A stretch of 6,097 nt of DNA, from NCBI GenBank assembly GCA_017553245.1, contig JAFZMT010000090.1, positions 1 through 6,097 of the forward strand, given 5' to 3'. Under the pieces are notes generated by a model. The model was not told where the DNA came from and did not search any database. It saw nothing but the letters and a program-made list of their open reading frames with translations. Of the stretch, positions 5,909 through 6,097 are shown piece after piece. This stretch comes from Methanomicrobium sp. GTDB taxonomy: Archaea > Halobacteriota > Methanomicrobia > Methanomicrobiales > Methanomicrobiaceae. The position numbers and the translations under genes are program-made. Position 1 is the stretch's first letter. Every line of letters begins with the position of its first letter.

Positions 5909-5927
5909 GATTACATGACGATTACAT
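5909..5927. repeat. GATTACAT direct repeat with 11-bp spacing
   Basis: GATTACAT occurs at 5909-5916 and again at 5920-5927, separated by GAC. The 11-bp period would place both copies on the same face of the DNA helix, as in some operators. It lies between two divergent promoters. Chance is possible in sequence this AT-rich. Confidence 0.5.
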
Positions 5928-6016
5928 AAAAAAGTATTACCCATTTTGATTATTTTTACGATTAATTTGTTTTAAGGGTCTGTTTTTTTGAAGCCTCTTT
6001 TGGGCATTGCATAAGA

Positions 6017-6024
6017 TTTAAATA
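6017..6024 (+). promoter_or_regulatory. TATA box for the gene at 6060
   Basis: TTTAAATA is a good archaeal TATA box, preceded by purine-rich ATAAGA as a possible BRE. Start of transcription is expected about 25 bases on, near 6046, which gives a leader of about 14 bases. No Shine-Dalgarno is visible before the ATG. Confidence 0.55.
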
Positions 6025-6059
6025 GTACACAACATCGAGATTCAACACAAATCAATAAT

Positions 6060-6097
6060 ATGGTTGCTGACAAAATACCACTGTATAAGGATAGCGC
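6060..6097 (+). CDS. Start of an unidentified gene, truncated by the window end
   Basis: An ATG at 6060 opens a frame that stays open to the window end, reading MVADKIPLYKDS. A TATA box about 40 bases upstream supports a real gene start with a short leader lacking a Shine-Dalgarno. Twelve residues are too few to identify the product. The PLYKD stretch is faintly like the N-terminus of family 3 beta-glucosidases, but that is a guess. It is divergent from the kinase operon and could share regulatory sites with it. Confidence 0.55.
   Translation, partial: MVADKIPLYKDS

Larger units (their letters stand above)
5753..6059. other. 307-base divergent intergenic region, AT-rich
   Basis: No convincing gene is seen here. 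The 80 or so bases nearest the kinase hold its promoter and a dyad. The middle (about 5840-6000) is very AT-rich, with T7 runs at 5872-5878 and 5983-5989. It also contains a loose hairpin (TGAGTT 5858-5863 against AACTCA 5883-5888) and the direct repeat GATTACAT (5909-5916 and 5920-5927). The right end carries a TATA box for the gene at 6060. The longest frame noticed here is a 32-codon minus-strand one (5846-5944) without a ribosome binding site. Confidence 0.6.

Noticed and set aside
5846..5944. 32-codon minus-strand frame upstream of the kinase
   Set aside because: No Shine-Dalgarno, no recognisable sequence, and an AT-rich setting where such a frame is expected by chance. It ends well before the kinase promoter and does not overlap it.

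Overview
The window looks archaeal, most likely from a methanogen of the Methanomicrobiales type. The evidence is indirect. Start sites carry AT-rich TATA boxes of archaeal form. One gene has an AGGTGA Shine-Dalgarno that matches the archaeal 16S 3' end. Others look leaderless or nearly so. The genes are a PEGA-repeat surface protein, a HisKA_2-type membrane histidine kinase and a response regulator without a DNA-binding domain, a mixture common in methanogenic archaea. The sequence alone does not give a species.

Layout. Positions 1-449 (+) hold the end of a gene for a probably extracellular beta-rich protein of unknown function. After about 50 bases, which contain a 17-bp imperfect tandem repeat, comes a 624-residue membrane-anchored PEGA protein (500-2374, +). 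It ends in a 124-residue charged tail built on a four-residue period. It converges, with a 21-base gap and a two-way A/T terminator, on a two-gene operon read on the minus strand. That operon is a four-helix membrane PAS histidine kinase (4061-5752), then a REC-PAS-PAS protein (2396-4045) that ends in a kinase-like dimerisation helix pair without its histidine. A 307-base AT-rich intergenic region (5753-6059) separates the operon from a divergent gene at 6060, of which only 12 codons are present.

How the genes may work together. The kinase and regulator very probably form a cognate pair: they are adjacent, co-directional and 15 bases apart, and both keep their phosphotransfer residues. The regulator's output must be protein-protein contact or onward signalling, since it has no DNA-binding or enzymatic domain. 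The PEGA protein shows its repeats outside the cell and its tail inside. Any functional link to the kinase/regulator pair is only suggested by proximity, because it is convergently transcribed.

Most worth a second look: the degenerate DHp domain of the regulator (His replaced by Ala), the in-register tetrad tail of the PEGA protein, three low-complexity inserts inside conserved folds of the kinase, and the kinase promoter, whose TATA box is flanked by perfect 8-bp direct repeats with a 7-bp dyad upstream. I found no mobile element, CRISPR array, tRNA or rRNA, and no clear evidence of a wholly new system.
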